Shown in pieces: positions 5,664 to 5,752 of a stretch of DNA of 5,752 bases. The notes below the pieces were generated by a model. It saw only the letters and a list, made by a program, of their open reading frames with translations, had not been told where the DNA came from and did no database searches. This DNA is from Chromatiales bacterium. Its GTDB lineage: Bacteria; Pseudomonadota; Gammaproteobacteria; JACCYU01. Location of the stretch: NCBI GenBank assembly GCA_031177845.1, contig JAPSGG010000129.1, positions 1-5,752 of the forward strand. Reading direction: 5' to 3'. Every line of letters starts with the position of its first letter. The stretch's first letter is position 1. The position numbers and the translations under genes were made by a program.

Positions 5664-5752
5664 CCCGATCGCCGGACGCACCGTTCACTGGACGCTGCTC
5701 TGAATCCGGCTCACCCCTGTACCACGGGAATCTCTGACTTGTCCAGAGGTTC

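Larger units (their letters stand above)
5484..5752. mobile_element. Possible non-autonomous mobile element or IS remnant, about 270 bp
   Basis: Reading inward, the left end (5484-5500) and the right end (5752-5736) match at 12 of 17 positions, including a perfect ACAAGTC (5494-5500) against GACTTGT (5736-5742). The ends recall the 'GAACCTCTGNACAAGTC' type seen at some insertion-sequence ends, a memory-based impression. No transposase is encoded. The small frames here (5537-5737 plus, 5479-5688 minus) have no ribosome-binding site, no recognisable motif and a composition rich in Cys, Gly, Pro and Arg. This fits a MITE-like element or a decayed IS. The right end coincides with the window edge, so a target-site duplication cannot be tested and the element may continue. 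The 5444-5483 stretch before it holds nothing I recognise. Confidence 0.3.

Noticed and set aside
5587..5665. tRNA-like or attC-like fold
   Set aside because: No T-loop GTTCGA-type motif, no CCA end and no attC core site; only short hairpins.
5537..5737. 66-codon plus-strand and 69-codon minus-strand (5479-5688) frames
   Set aside because: No start signals or motifs, unusual residue content, and dense repeats in the DNA point to non-coding sequence.

Overview
The window reads as chromosomal DNA from a GC-rich Gram-negative bacterium, most likely a gamma- or betaproteobacterium. This rests on a proteobacterial-type LeuC, Sec signal peptides on envelope proteins, a periplasmic lytic transglycosylase, and a CHASE3-GAF-GGDEF signalling protein. 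I cannot name a genus. The layout resembles a set of single-gene units facing alternate ways, not one long operon.

Left to right: (1) 1-403, minus strand, is the 5' part of leuC (leucine biosynthesis), cut by the window edge. (2) 404-587 is a divergent regulatory gap with a plausible leuC promoter, a perfect 6-bp dyad in its spacer, three [A/G]GCTAA repeats and a possible rightward promoter. (3) 588-1580, plus strand, is a secreted protein of unknown function whose last part appears to have lost its frame. A -1 shift near 1442 restores an amphipathic tail and a stop at 1484-1486. (4) 1487-1590 is a short convergent gap; three palindromes and an inverted repeat occupy the end of the preceding gene and this gap. 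(5) 1591-3465, minus strand, is a large exported lytic transglycosylase with a C-terminal SLT domain and about 430 residues of unassigned N-terminal sequence. (6) 3466-3690 is a divergent control region with a promoter-like pair for the transglycosylase and a TGGAAT-N5-ATTCCA dyad. (7) 3691-5427, plus strand, is a membrane diguanylate cyclase (CHASE3, GAF, GGEEF) with active site and inhibitory site intact. (8) 5428-5752 carries no convincing gene. It is dense in inverted and direct repeats and is flanked by imperfect 17-bp terminal inverted repeats, suggesting a small non-autonomous mobile element or IS remnant.

Functional links are loose. The transglycosylase and the cyclase share one control region, so a link between envelope remodelling and c-di-GMP signalling is possible, but it is inferred from position only. 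I see no CRISPR array, toxin-antitoxin pair, defence system, tRNA or rRNA. The best candidates for something new are the N-terminal region of the transglycosylase, the repeat-rich segment at the right end, and the frame-disrupted secreted protein.
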